Source of the DNA: Bacteroidia bacterium
Lineage (GTDB): Bacteria; Bacteroidota; Bacteroidia; J057
Direction of reading: 5' to 3'
Assembly: GCA_022760475.1 (NCBI GenBank)
Contig: JALEFZ010000059.1
Coordinates: 1 to 64,000 of the forward strand
Length of the DNA: 64,000 nucleotides
Below, piece by piece: positions 35,310 to 45,800 of this stretch. The notes below the pieces were generated by a model. That model ran no database searches. It was not told where the DNA came from and saw only the letters and a list, made by a program, of their open reading frames with translations. Numbering within the stretch: position 1 is the first letter of the stretch; each line of letters begins with the position of its first letter. Position numbers and translations under genes: made by a program.

Positions 35310-36050
35310 TCAGTTCTTTATTATCTTGATCATGCCACCGCCTCCACTGGCTTCTTGCATCTCTTTCATTTTTTCCTCTACGATTTCCTTGAATTTTTCT
35401 CGGCTAACTTTTTTACCCTGGGTAGGTGCTACGAATTTCGAGCTATCAATTGCCTTAAGCTCGACCTTTTGAGCCACCCAAAGTTGGGTATCATCATTAA
35501 CACTTACCTTCAAAATCAAACCAGGAAGATCTCCATAGACTCCAGGACCTGCGGATACAGGAATTTGAGGGGTGAACCATGCTGTGGTTTTGCTTGTATC
35601 GTCAAGGACAGCCTCCATGCAAAGGAATCCAGCTATCGTCTCCTGCTTGCCTGTAATTTTCCAGTTCTTTTTGGGCAATTCGCCTTCTATCAGGAAGGTC
35701 CTGGTCATAAACTCTTTTTGTTCAATGGTTTTGCTGGTTTTCAGATCCCTGAAAAGCTCATTTTTGGAAGATTTAATGACCATTTTCATCTCCCCATCAT
35801 CGGTAGATTTTTCTACCTCCATGTCCTTATCTTCTTTTAAGGGGCTTCTGTAAAGACAGGCTTCAGGAGAAAATAAGAGAATCTTTTGATCGGTCTTAAA
35901 CTCAGGGATCATCTTCATCAAATCAGGATCATCTGTTTTCAACTGCTTATGAAGGTTGATCTTTTCTTCAAAGGTCACATAGCCAGAGTTATTCTGACCT
36001 ATTAAGGCTAACGGAAGGAATAATAAAAATAGAGCGTAAATTTTAGACAT
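35310..36050 (-). CDS. GLPGLI family protein
   Basis: Exported Bacteroidota protein of unknown function, named for a short motif seen here in GDLPGLILKV. I chose ATG 36050, which gives a signal peptide (MSKIYALFLLFLPLALIGQ), over ATG 36083. The mature part (about 228 residues) is beta-rich, with conserved stretches such as FLIEGELPKKNWKITGKQ and AWFTPQIPVSAGPGVYGDLPG. Members are usually next to an outer-membrane barrel receptor, as here (85 bases downstream). A shared periplasmic or surface task is inferred from that pairing. Confidence 0.88.
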   Translation of the reverse strand: MSKIYALFLLFLPLALIGQNNSGYVTFEEKINLHKQLKTDDPDLMKMIPEFKTDQKILLFSPEACLYRSPLKEDKDMEVEKSTDDGEMKMVIKSSKNELFRDLKTSKTIEQKEFMTRTFLIEGELPKKNWKITGKQETIAGFLCMEAVLDDTSKTTAWFTPQIPVSAGPGVYGDLPGLILKVSVNDDTQLWVAQKVELKAIDSSKFVAPTQGKKVSREKFKEIVEEKMKEMQEASGGGGMIKIIKN

Positions 36051-36172
36051 CTTGGAATGAGGTTGATTAGTTAGATGTCCCAATATAGATATTAGCCCAT
36101 TTTGAGATTGTTAAGACTGTTAAAGAGAAGGTTAATGAAAGGTTAATGGGATTATAATTAGCAATATTTAAA

Positions 36173-36210
36173 TGAGAAGCCCCTATCTCAGATATTGAGA
36201 AGGGGCTCAT
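36173..36210 (-). terminator. Hairpin terminator after the DUF1501 gene
   Basis: AGCCCCT (36178-36184) pairs with AGGGGCT (36201-36207), with inner pairing TCTCA/TGAGA, giving a long two-part stem. On the minus strand the sequence after it (TTCTCATTT) is moderately U-rich. It lies 22 bases after the stop codon. Confidence 0.6.
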
Positions 36211-36231
36211 AAGAGAGAAAAATACACAGTG

Positions 36232-37809
36232 CTACTGCTTGATTGCAATTACCATGTCATGGGAATGTCTGGATCTTGCATGGATATAATATTTCCCTGG
36301 TCTCCAATTGCTTCCATCTACACGGATACTATGGTTTCCCACTGTAAACTCTTCATTTGCAATTTCCTTTACTACTTTCCCAGCGCTGTCAAAGGCACGA
36401 ATCTGTACCGTACCAGCTTCTTTTAACCAGAAGTCTACAAAGGTTCGATTGTCAAAAGGATTGGGACGATTCACCTTGAGGAATAGCTGCTGTTCTTTTT
36501 GGAGTAAGCTCCTATTGGCCTTTCTTGTTTTTATCACAGGTACATGGACAAAGTCGTCAAACAACCATTCCTTGATTTTTTCCTCCTCTACTCCAAACCA
36601 ATCCATTAATACAGATCCATAGATTGACCTGAAATCATAAAGCATTGGCAGGTTATCTCTTCTTTCTACCTCTTCTGGAATCAATGGATTTTCCCCAAAA
36701 ATCTTCGGATTAACTGCTTTTCCAAAGAAAAACATAGGTGCAGCTGCTCCGTGGTCAGTCCCTAGGGAGCCATTGGCTTTGATACGTCTTCCAAACTCGG
36801 AAAAGGTCATGCCTATAACCCGATGATCCAATTGCATCATTTCCAGGTCTTCCTGAAAGGCTGCAATCCCTTCAGAAACTTTCTGAAGGAGTTCTGCATG
36901 ATCTCCTAGCGTAGTATCATCAGCTTCTACCTGATTGGCGTGGGTATCAAAGCCTCCAATGTTTACGACGTAGACTTTGGTCCGAAGCCCACCAGCGATC
37001 AAACGAGCTACAATTTTTAATTCATTGGCCAGTCGGTTTTTTTCCTGCCCAAGATATTTTTTAGAAACATTGCTCCCCTTGGTTGAAGCGTCAAGAATGG
37101 CTTCCAGGTATTCATTGGTCTGGTTGATCATTTGCCTCATAAAGGTCAATTCCTTTCCATAAGGGCTATTGGGATTGGCCATTCCAGTGGATGAAGGTAA
37201 TTGTGAAAATCTGTCAGGATTGGATACAGCAAGGCCAAGGTTTACCGATTGCCCCTGGCAAGTATTGGAGACAATAGATCCAATGGTAATTGCGGGTGGA
37301 TGTGGTTGCTCTGGATTTGGGTAGCCCACGGGGAAATCCTGGAACTCTGACTCCAAAAAGCGACCTACCCATCCGGTATTCCACACATCCTCTGCAGGAG
37401 AGCCGGAAGTCCAGATATCTGTAGACCGAAAATGTGAGAAATTGGGTTCGGGATAGCCCACTCCCTGCACTATGGCTATCTTGTTTTCATTGTACAAATG
37501 CTTCATCTGCCCCATAGAAGGGTGAAGCCCGATATGGTCATGGAGGTTTAGGACTTTTCTTTTGGGTATGATGACATCAGGTCTTGCTTTCTGGAGGTTG
37601 TCATATTGATCAAGGGGAATAAGGGTATTCAACCCATCGTTGCCACCATTCAGTTGAACCAGGACAAGCACCCGGTCAGAGTCATCGGCCATTTGGGCAA
37701 GGCGGGCAAAGGGATGCTGGAAATCATGGGCAAAGACCCTGGTTTTCCCAAGGAGCATTGATGACATTCCAGCGATTGCAGAGCCTTTAAGAAAGTTCCT
37801 GCGTTTCAT
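36232..37809 (-). CDS. DUF1501 family protein with Tat-like signal and T9SS sorting tail
   Basis: A 525-residue exported protein of the sulphatase-like DUF1501 family. Its start MKRRNFLKGSAIAGMSSM matches the twin-arginine pattern RRxFLK. The family core includes LVQLNGGNDGLNTLIPL (about 50-66), GFDTHANQ and FSEFGRRIKANGSLGTDHGAAAP. The last 80 residues read as a T9SS type A sorting domain: NRPNPFDNRTFVDFWL, then GNHSIRVDG and PGKYYIHA. It lies 69 bases downstream of a DUF1800 gene, its usual partner across many phyla. Function of the pair is unknown. Having both a Tat-like signal and a T9SS tail is unusual. Confidence 0.9.
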   Translation of the reverse strand: MKRRNFLKGSAIAGMSSMLLGKTRVFAHDFQHPFARLAQMADDSDRVLVLVQLNGGNDGLNTLIPLDQYDNLQKARPDVIIPKRKVLNLHDHIGLHPSMGQMKHLYNENKIAIVQGVGYPEPNFSHFRSTDIWTSGSPAEDVWNTGWVGRFLESEFQDFPVGYPNPEQPHPPAITIGSIVSNTCQGQSVNLGLAVSNPDRFSQLPSSTGMANPNSPYGKELTFMRQMINQTNEYLEAILDASTKGSNVSKKYLGQEKNRLANELKIVARLIAGGLRTKVYVVNIGGFDTHANQVEADDTTLGDHAELLQKVSEGIAAFQEDLEMMQLDHRVIGMTFSEFGRRIKANGSLGTDHGAAAPMFFFGKAVNPKIFGENPLIPEEVERRDNLPMLYDFRSIYGSVLMDWFGVEEEKIKEWLFDDFVHVPVIKTRKANRSLLQKEQQLFLKVNRPNPFDNRTFVDFWLKEAGTVQIRAFDSAGKVVKEIANEEFTVGNHSIRVDGSNWRPGKYYIHARSRHSHDMVIAIKQ

Positions 37810-37878
37810 AAGTAATTTTTTATAGGGCTAGTAAAGAATGTTGTAAAACTCTTATTGGATTTTATGGGTGAATCCTGC

Positions 37879-39540
37879 TTAGGAAAGCTGGAACTCCGCG
37901 AGGGTCAGGATAGAAGTCAGAAGGGCTTCGAGTTTTGTCCTTACTGATTTCTCGGCCATTTCGTCGTTGGGATTCTGAAGATAAATCATATACTCCTCAG
38001 TCCATTCAAAGTCAGGAAGACCAGGAATCAGTACATTTTTCAGAGAATTTCGCTCCCCCTCGGAAAGAGGCTGGGGCAAGAACCTTTGTATCCAATCAGA
38101 AATTAGCACATTGGGATCAAAGGGATCTGAAACTGTAGACAGCAGATCCAGGGTATCGACCTCAATCCTGGTCTCTCCTCTTCGGAAACCTCTGTCAATC
38201 CAGCTTTTGATGAAGCCAATCCTGTTTGGCAGGGTAACGGAGTTGATCCAGATTTTGTGGAACAAAGGCTCCTGATAATAAGCAGGCCATCCAGCAACAT
38301 CCGGCGGGCTCAAGAATTCCATTTGCATATCCCTGGCGTCCAGCATCAATTCGTACCAGATGTGGTAGGCATTGACAAAGTCATTTCCTGTAGGGATGGG
38401 AAACTGGGTCAACTTGGCTGTTCCCACCACAAAATCAATGGGATGCTTGATCAAGCCTCCATGGTTCTCAGCATTCAAAAAATGATCAGAGGCAAAAAAC
38501 CTTCTGAGGACACCTTTGATTTCATATCCATCCTCCATCAACTGGTCTGCCAATGGTTCTATGATATTTGTGTGGATATTCTCATCAATTTCATAATACA
38601 AAAACCACCTATATAGCTTCTTGACAATGTGGATGGCTGTTTGTCTCCTGTTAAAGATCATTTCGATCAAGGCTTTGTACTCATCCTGACCTTGATTTTT
38701 GATGACTTGTCCATCGAAGGCAGAAGAAAATACCTTGTCGCCTGTTTCATGGCGATCTTCTCTGAATTCCACTTGTGGGACGCCGGGTTCATCACTATCT
38801 GTGCTTCCACTCCAACCTGTGAGACATTCAGCAGCAGCCAATACATCCGTTTCTGTGAAATAGGTATAATTCCCAGGACCAATAAGTGGTCCCTTTCCTA
38901 TGCTAAAAAGTTCGAATAATTCTCGGGCATAGTTTTCATTGGGTCTACCTTTTACATTTTGCCGGCCATCCAGGTAAACGAGCATGGCGGGAAGTATGGT
39001 TACCTTTTCTACAAGGGTCTTGAAGTTGCCGAGGGCATTTCTCCTAAGGGTATCCAGGTATTGATAGGCATTTCTGGCTTCTCCGACTTTGCCTTGCTCT
39101 ACGGAGAAGTGATTGTGCCAAAAGAGTGTCAGGCTTTCGCGCAGATGGATTCCCTCGTTGACCATGAGTCCGATGCTCCATGCACGGAGGGATCTGATTC
39201 GACGGCCATTATTTCCTCCATCAGCTACGGGAGCCTCGATCCATGTTTGGCCTTCGGCGGCATATTTGTCATCGTCAAAGTCGTACATGACAGGCGGTGC
39301 GGGCAAACCCTTGTTTCCAAACAGCAAATTCAAGGTACCATCCAAGCCCAGATTGAGTGCCTGGTCAATTTCTTCCGGCGTAGGCCCAAAGCAAGTTCTC
39401 CGCAGGAGATGGGCAGCTGTAGCTCTATCCCAAGTCCCCTCGAAGGGACTTAGGTCGCCAGCCATAATTCTTTTTGGGGCCTCTACTACCTGAGGTGCCG
39501 CAGAAACTGAAGAAAGGGATAAAAAATCTCTTCGGTTCAT
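37879..39540 (-). CDS. DUF1800 family protein
   Basis: Exported protein of unknown function. I chose ATG 39540, which starts MNRRDFLSLSSVSAAP, a twin-arginine-like signal parallel to that of its partner; ATG 39606 adds 22 residues ahead of it. The family signature AAHLLRRTCFGPTPEEID lies about 40 residues in, and further blocks are WHNHFSVEQGKVG, NENYARELFELFSIG and GWPAYYQEPLFHKIW. Length 553 is normal. The DUF1800-DUF1501 order with 69 bases between them indicates one operon. Unlike its partner, it has no T9SS tail. Confidence 0.9.
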   Translation of the reverse strand: MNRRDFLSLSSVSAAPQVVEAPKRIMAGDLSPFEGTWDRATAAHLLRRTCFGPTPEEIDQALNLGLDGTLNLLFGNKGLPAPPVMYDFDDDKYAAEGQTWIEAPVADGGNNGRRIRSLRAWSIGLMVNEGIHLRESLTLFWHNHFSVEQGKVGEARNAYQYLDTLRRNALGNFKTLVEKVTILPAMLVYLDGRQNVKGRPNENYARELFELFSIGKGPLIGPGNYTYFTETDVLAAAECLTGWSGSTDSDEPGVPQVEFREDRHETGDKVFSSAFDGQVIKNQGQDEYKALIEMIFNRRQTAIHIVKKLYRWFLYYEIDENIHTNIIEPLADQLMEDGYEIKGVLRRFFASDHFLNAENHGGLIKHPIDFVVGTAKLTQFPIPTGNDFVNAYHIWYELMLDARDMQMEFLSPPDVAGWPAYYQEPLFHKIWINSVTLPNRIGFIKSWIDRGFRRGETRIEVDTLDLLSTVSDPFDPNVLISDWIQRFLPQPLSEGERNSLKNVLIPGLPDFEWTEEYMIYLQNPNDEMAEKSVRTKLEALLTSILTLAEFQLS

Positions 39541-39744
39541 AAGAAGCAGTACTAAATTTCGAGTAAAAAGGGCTTCTCTGCTCAAAAGAGCATTGAAGTT
39601 TGGCATTGCTCAAGTCTGGGGGCAGGAGCAATCAGGTAGGAATGCTGAAAATAAGGGGATAGGAATACAGAATTAAGGTAGCAAAAAGCTCACCAAAAGA
39701 GAAACCCAAATACAAATTGGCGTCAAAGGTAAATCAAAAAGCCT

Positions 39745-40380
39745 CTAGGAAATTTTTGTGCGATAGATTAATTCATTCTCCTGAACTTCCCAATCAATGT
39801 CATTGTCAAACTCTACTCCTCGATAAATCTCCTTTAATTGAATTTCTATTTCTAATGCAGGAATAACTAGCCAGTCCTCCATATCAAGGAGTTGAGCAAA
39901 TGTCCATATGTTTTCATCTTTTTTGTTGTGGATCTGGACTGAACAGGAATATTGATCAATGACAATATAGGATTTAAGGGATGAGATTTGAAGATAGATT
40001 CCCTTTTTGATGCTGTGATCCCTTCGAAAGCTGTTTTTGGAAACCACTTCGAAAATTACGGTAGGATTGTTAACCCCATACTGTATATGTTGACTTTTAT
40101 TGAGCTTTTCACAAAAAATGGAAAGATCAGGATAAAAGTACCTTGAAAACTCTTCAATTACCAGTTTGAGATCACTGCTATAGGTTTGACATGGATTTTT
40201 CGACCTCTTAAGAGCGGCATTTACTTCACCAATGCAATTAGCCTGAATTAGGCTGTGATTGGGAGAACTCCCTGCCATGCATACTGCATAATTCCCATAG
40301 AACTCCCACTTTTCACCTGTTTTTACTTCAAGCTGGAGGATTTCTTCTAGGCTGTATCTCTTTGGTGCCTGTTTACCCAT
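39745..40380 (-). CDS. Uma2 family protein (PD-(D/E)XK fold)
   Basis: Member of the Uma2/DUF820 family, which has a restriction-endonuclease-like fold but no established role. Characteristic parts are the N-terminal YSLEEILQLEVKTGEKWEFYGN, the acid in YFYPDLSIFC and the stretch PTVIFEVVSKNSFRRDHSIKKGIYLQ, with the terminal VIDQ strand. I chose ATG 40380 (MGKQAPKR, 211 residues); the ATG at 40455 would add 25 Cys/aromatic-rich residues without family resemblance. Such genes are common in Cyanobacteria and scattered in Bacteroidota. It follows the mutase gene direction but 98 bases of gap make co-transcription only possible. Confidence 0.85.
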   Translation of the reverse strand: MGKQAPKRYSLEEILQLEVKTGEKWEFYGNYAVCMAGSSPNHSLIQANCIGEVNAALKRSKNPCQTYSSDLKLVIEEFSRYFYPDLSIFCEKLNKSQHIQYGVNNPTVIFEVVSKNSFRRDHSIKKGIYLQISSLKSYIVIDQYSCSVQIHNKKDENIWTFAQLLDMEDWLVIPALEIEIQLKEIYRGVEFDNDIDWEVQENELIYRTKIS

Positions 40381-40477
40381 TATTTTATTCCTATCTACAA
40401 CAATATAGGCACAAAAGAGACGATACCCAATATAATTGAATAAACATCCACACATTGATATCTAATAAAAGAAAAGC

Positions 40478-42622
40478 CTAAGCCACCTCTTCTGCCATGA
40501 GCCTTTCCAGAATTTTCCTTGCAGCCTCAGGGATCACTGTTCCGGGGCCAAATACCCCTGCAACTCCGGCCTTGTAGAGGTAATCATAATCCTGTTGCGG
40601 GATAACTCCACCAGCTACGACCAGGATATCTTCGCGATCAATCTTCCTGAGTTCTTCGATGAGTTGCGGAACAAGGGTTTTATGCCCTGCGGCAAGGGAA
40701 GATACCCCTACAATATGAACATCGTTTTCCGCTGCTTGTCTGGCAACCTCTGAAGGCATTTGAAATAATGGCCCGATATCTACATCAAAACCGAGGTCTG
40801 CAAAGGAGGTCGAGATGACTTTTGCGCCTCTGTCATGCCCGTCCTGCCCCATTTTGGCGACCATGATCCTGGGTCTGCGACCTTCCATTTTTTCAAATTC
40901 GTCGGCCAATGCCCTTATTTCATCAATTCCATCCTGATTCCTGGATTCATTGATATAAACTCCACTGACTGACCGAATCACCGGGGTAAAGCGGCCGTAA
41001 ACCCCCTCCATAGCTGAGGAAATTTCTCCTAGTGTCGCTCTATGCCTTGCAGCCTCCACTGCAAGGGCAAGTAAATTTCCCGTGCCATTTTGTGCGGCAT
41101 CCTTTATGGCTTGTAAGGCTCCATCTACCTGCCCCTGATTACGAGAGGCCTTGACTTCGTTGAGCCTACGAATTTGAGACTCCCTTACTGCAGCATTATC
41201 TATCTCACGAATTTCAAATTCTTCCTTGTTGCCATCTACTTCAAAACGATTTACCCCTACGATTACATCTTCACCTGAATCAATCCTTGCTTGTTTTCTG
41301 GTAGCGGCCTCCTCAATTCTCATTTTGGGTATCCCTTGCTCTATTGCTTTGGCCATTCCTCCATACGAATCGACTTCCTCAATCAACCTCCAAGCTTTAT
41401 GTGCCAATTCATGGGTCAATCGTTCTACATAATATGCCCCTGCCCAGGGATCAACTGCCTGGGTAATTTTGGCTTCATTTTGAAGGAAAAGCTGGGTATT
41501 ACGCGCAATCCTTGCTGAAAAGTCTGTAGGCAAAGCGATGGCCTCGTCAAAGGAATTGGTATGTAGAGATTGTGTATGTCCAAAGGCAGCAGCCAGGGCT
41601 TCAATGCAAGTTCTTGCCACATTGTTCAAAGGATCTTGCTCGGTCAATGACCAACCCGAAGTCTGGCAGTGGGTTCTGAGAGACATGGACTTGGGATTCT
41701 TTGGATCAAATTGCTTGATCAATTTTGCCCAAAGCATCCTGCCCGCCCTCATTTTGGCAATTTCCATGAAAAAATTCATCCCGATCGCCCAGAAAAAAGA
41801 GAGTCTTGGAGCAAAAGCGTCTATGTTCAATCCGGCATTGATGCCTGTTTTGACGTATTCCAAACCATCTGCCAGGGTATAGGCCAGTTCGAGATCCGCC
41901 GTAGCGCCTGCCTCCTGCATGTGGTAACCCGAAATAGAAATGGAGTTAAATTTCGGCATGTGCTCTGAGGTATAAGCAAAAATATCCCCAATAAGACGCA
42001 TGGAAGGCTCAGGTGGATAGATGTAGGTATTCCTCACCATAAATTCCTTCAGGATGTCATTCTGAATCGTCCCTGAAAGTTTTGCCTGGTCTACTCCTTG
42101 TTCCAATGCAGCCACTATGTAAAAGGCCATGACGGGAATCACTGCTCCATTCATAGTCATAGAAACTGACATCTGATCCAGTGGAATTCGGTCAAACAAG
42201 ATCTTCATATCCTCCACCGAGTCAATGGCTACCCCTGCCTTTCCGACATCTCCTTCTACCCTTTCGTGGTCAGAATCATAACCCCTGTGGGTGGCCAAAT
42301 CGAAGGCCACAGACAAGCCTTTTTGGCCTGCAGCGAGGTTTTTTCGGTAAAATTCATTGGAGGCTTCCGCAGTTGAAAAGCCTGCATACTGACGTATGGT
42401 CCAGGGACGAACAGCATACATGCTGCTATATGGCCCCCTTAGAAATGGGGGTAGACCTGCAGCATAGTCCAAATGCTCCAGCCCTTCAAGATCTGCCGCA
42501 GTATATAGGTTTTTGATGTCGATCCCCTCGGGTGTTGCCCACCTATTAAAAGATGCTTCTCCAGGAGATAGGGTAACTTTCTTTCCAAAGTCATATGGGA
42601 TCTTACTGAAATCTGGGCGCAT
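40478..42622 (-). CDS. scpA: Methylmalonyl-CoA mutase, large cobalamin-binding subunit
   Basis: Interconverts (R)-methylmalonyl-CoA and succinyl-CoA by a radical B12 mechanism, linking propionate or odd-chain metabolism to the TCA cycle. The TIM-barrel domain (about 1-560) contains [21 protein letters not shown] and [12 protein letters not shown]. The B12-binding domain (about 575-710) carries the base-off signature DGHDRG in [17 protein letters not shown]. Length 714 is that of the catalytic subunit. The smaller subunit gene usually found alongside is absent from this neighbourhood, as are epimerase and MeaB chaperone genes. The upstream 180 bases hold no recognised cobalamin riboswitch. Confidence 0.96.
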   Translation of the reverse strand: MRPDFSKIPYDFGKKVTLSPGEASFNRWATPEGIDIKNLYTAADLEGLEHLDYAAGLPPFLRGPYSSMYAVRPWTIRQYAGFSTAEASNEFYRKNLAAGQKGLSVAFDLATHRGYDSDHERVEGDVGKAGVAIDSVEDMKILFDRIPLDQMSVSMTMNGAVIPVMAFYIVAALEQGVDQAKLSGTIQNDILKEFMVRNTYIYPPEPSMRLIGDIFAYTSEHMPKFNSISISGYHMQEAGATADLELAYTLADGLEYVKTGINAGLNIDAFAPRLSFFWAIGMNFFMEIAKMRAGRMLWAKLIKQFDPKNPKSMSLRTHCQTSGWSLTEQDPLNNVARTCIEALAAAFGHTQSLHTNSFDEAIALPTDFSARIARNTQLFLQNEAKITQAVDPWAGAYYVERLTHELAHKAWRLIEEVDSYGGMAKAIEQGIPKMRIEEAATRKQARIDSGEDVIVGVNRFEVDGNKEEFEIREIDNAAVRESQIRRLNEVKASRNQGQVDGALQAIKDAAQNGTGNLLALAVEAARHRATLGEISSAMEGVYGRFTPVIRSVSGVYINESRNQDGIDEIRALADEFEKMEGRRPRIMVAKMGQDGHDRGAKVISTSFADLGFDVDIGPLFQMPSEVARQAAENDVHIVGVSSLAAGHKTLVPQLIEELRKIDREDILVVAGGVIPQQDYDYLYKAGVAGVFGPGTVIPEAARKILERLMAEEVA

Positions 42623-42723
42623 AGCGGTAGCGTTTTATTCGGTCTGAGTGAAGCTAATTAAGCACAATTGAAGGATTTTTGCGAGGATTTTTGTCAGTTT
42701 GATTTATATTCTAATGTCTACCT

Positions 42724-42745
42724 AAAAAAAGGGCCGCCCCTGGCC
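42724..42745 (-). terminator. Possible terminator after the LamG-lipase gene
   Basis: On the minus strand, GGCC-AGGGGC-GGCC is followed within one base by seven U residues (42724-42730). The stem is short but GC-only. It lies about 60 bases after the stop codon at 42806. Confidence 0.4.
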
Positions 42746-42805
42746 ATCACGGCAGGAGCAGCATTTGCATCAGTAACCAAAAAATTCTTGCTTATTTTTC
42801 CTGTC

Positions 42806-45800
42806 TTACCTCAAAACATATCGGTAGACATAAGAAACCATGTCGTTGTTTTGGTAATCTTCCAAGAGGTGATAACGTCTTTTCCAGATATTGATCGAAC
42901 CGATGTAAACCCAGACCGTCTGGCCAGTAATAGGGTTTATCGCGACAGGAATAGAAATATCAAGGTCTCTCCTTCGTTCGAAGGCATCGATTTTCCTAAT
43001 GTCAGGATTAACCAGAGGAACCGTAGTTCCGGGCGCAGGATCGTATATGGTCGGATCTGTGATCACTAAAGATTCCTCATAAGCATTGTGTTTTCCTATT
43101 TTGCTTTTGTAATAATCCCAGGAATTGGGGTCAGTGTCCCAAGGCTCATAATGATAGCCGGAAGACTGAATCAGAGAATAATGGTTTTTCCATCTTGGAT
43201 GTGGACTGGCTTCCTTCATCCAGGTCAGCATGCCCGTGGTAGTCAGGCCACTTACACAGGAATTGCCTTTTCGCTGGAACTCGAATGGAAAGGTCATTTC
43301 TTTGTATAGGCTAGAGCCTCGGAAAATGAATTGGATTCCTTTATCCAGGTTTCTTGCCTGGAGGTTTGGCCTTACTTTAAATTTCGAAGGACTTGTATAG
43401 CGGTTTGAATTATCAAAATTGTCCGGCTTCCTCGCACACTGACAATCCATCATCAGTACGCCATCGTCTGTTCCGGGAATGATTCTCTTTGTCAATAAGG
43501 CTTCTGTTGACTTATCATTAGCAGGTACACCAGAAAAAGTACTGGCAGCCGTAACTGTGGGTACCGTTGCCTTTTCATAAACATCTTTTCCCCAAACTCC
43601 TGCAGCTACCCGAGGCTCCAGGTCTACCAATATGGTTCTTTGAAGCCAATCCAGCCCCAGGTTAAGCCTTGCCTGAAACAAGGCTGCACGATTGGAGCCC
43701 ATGGCTAAGGCAAGGATGGTATCCTTGGGTCCGGTGTAGCGAGGGTAGACTTTCTCCTCCATAAAAAAGGCAGCTCTTGCCAGCGGACTCCCGTTAAAAG
43801 CCCCAGTAAAAGCTACATGGGCCTTGACCCTGTCCATAATCGGCTTGAAATTGCCATACTTGGCACCAACCCTGGGTTCACTCGCAGACATTTCGCCTAG
43901 TCCCAGCATAGCACTTACCATCAGACCGCCAGTAGAATGGGATACAATGACTATTTCTTTTCCAAATCGCTGCCTGCAATTGCCTGCGCGATTGCTCCAT
44001 ACCACCCCTCGGCCAGTCTCGATGGCATCCTTGATTTGGGTAACAATGGCATGAACCCCCACATCTGCCCTCTGGCCACATGGATAAGAAACCACCAGGT
44101 AATTGTTGGAAGGATGGATTTCATCTTTCAGCTCTCTATCAATATGATCTCTCCATCGATCATAGGCTGTATCCTGAAAATCTCCTTCATAGAACATATC
44201 TGCATCCGCTGGCCATCGACCATCATAAACTGGAGTCCCTTCAAATAGCCCCGGTAGGTGCCTGAGATTCAAGCCATGAACATAGACGATGTCTCTCCCT
44301 CCAAAAGGCAAGGAAGGATTTTGAGCAAAATCCGGACTACAATCATTAGGAACACAAAAACAAGAGGTAGCCATGGGATCACTCACATCCTGTAGATCAG
44401 AAGATCCCAATCTTGCTTTCACATGAAGGTTTCCGGTGGAAGGGATGAGTTGGGTCTTCACATCCATCAATTCAAAGTTCAAGGACAAGCCCGGCTCCAG
44501 ATAAGAATAACGATTACTAATCGCCTCATTCTGGACGTCTGCAATTGGCCTGGCTCTTGACCAGACTCTGAAGTCGGTTATCGAACCCTTGAAAGGCTGA
44601 CTGTTATCTGTATTGGCTGCAATTTTGGGGAATGCCCTGGAATTTACATTTACAATCCGAAGGATGCTTGAACCCGATCCCGTTATGGTAAAACTGCCAA
44701 TCTGAGTGCGATCCACCATAAAAAAGATTTCACTGCCTTTTTTAATAATAGAAATCCTGTGGCACCTTCCATCCAGTAAGTTTCCAGCTGAGCCATTTCC
44801 TGGAACAGCAAACTTGTTGTTAAGGTTGGTGAGGGAACCAAATGACCTGAAAGTCAATTCTTTCAGTCCAGAACCATTGTCTTCCAGAGCTATTTTAAAA
44901 CCCATTATTTCGTCAGGGCGGGAACTGTTGAATGTTCTTCTGTAATAATTGGACAGCAAAACAGGGTTGGTCGAAGGCTGCCCTTGTGGCCCATTGATGG
45001 TCATTTCAATGGTAAAATCTCCCCTGTTTATACTTTGAAAGGGTTCTCTAGCCTGAATTTGAATAAAATCATCCAAGCCATCAAAGGTCATACAATCAAA
45101 ATTGGGCGGATCAAGTGTAGGTATAGGCTCCTGAATCCCATGGTCTAATATGCTATCAACATTCTGTCGCATGATCATCAGGTTTTCAAACTTATCCATG
45201 GAGTCTATCAATTCTTCCGAAAGGTAGAGTGATGGATCAAGTTGCTTCCAAAGGCTATCATGATTACAAGAGTCAGGCGCATTTGGTCCAGGTATCAGTC
45301 CTCCTCCATTGTTGTGGTCAAATGGAATGTTTTCGCCAAACCATGTATCGGTACTCAGGTCATATAGATGCCCGTACAGGTCATCCACATTTCCTAGGTA
45401 GGTTTCAGTCGTATTATCTGTTACCTGAGCACCTTGGGCAATCAAATCATTTAACCAATCAGGATAAACTGGATTGCCACAATCGTCAAAAGAAAAACCA
45501 GGATCTGGGGTCGCTACCAGGGTATCTACCTCAGCCATACAAATGTTATCCAACAATAAGAATACCCTCGCCAATTCAGCATTCTGACTGCCATATTCGA
45601 TTTCGATGGCAACTTTGGAGAAGTCCTTGTTGGCCTCCCATCTGGGGAATTGGTATTGAACCCAGCCTCCTTTGGTAGATGCCAGGAAGTTGCTCACTCC
45701 AATCAGGCCCACATCCGGTCCAGGTTGGAATACTGTAGGATTGCCATTGTAGGCAAAAGCCTTTAGCCGAATGGCATTGCCAACCTGGTTGTTCATGCAG

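Noticed and set aside
42623..42805. Search for a cobalamin riboswitch upstream of the B12-dependent mutase
   Set aside because: No B12-box-like conserved core was recognised in the short upstream region, and B12-dependent mutase genes are not generally under this control.
42668..43069. 133-codon plus-strand frame between the mutase gene and the LamG-lipase gene
   Set aside because: Most of it overlaps the C-terminal coding part of the lipoprotein on the other strand; no independent signal.
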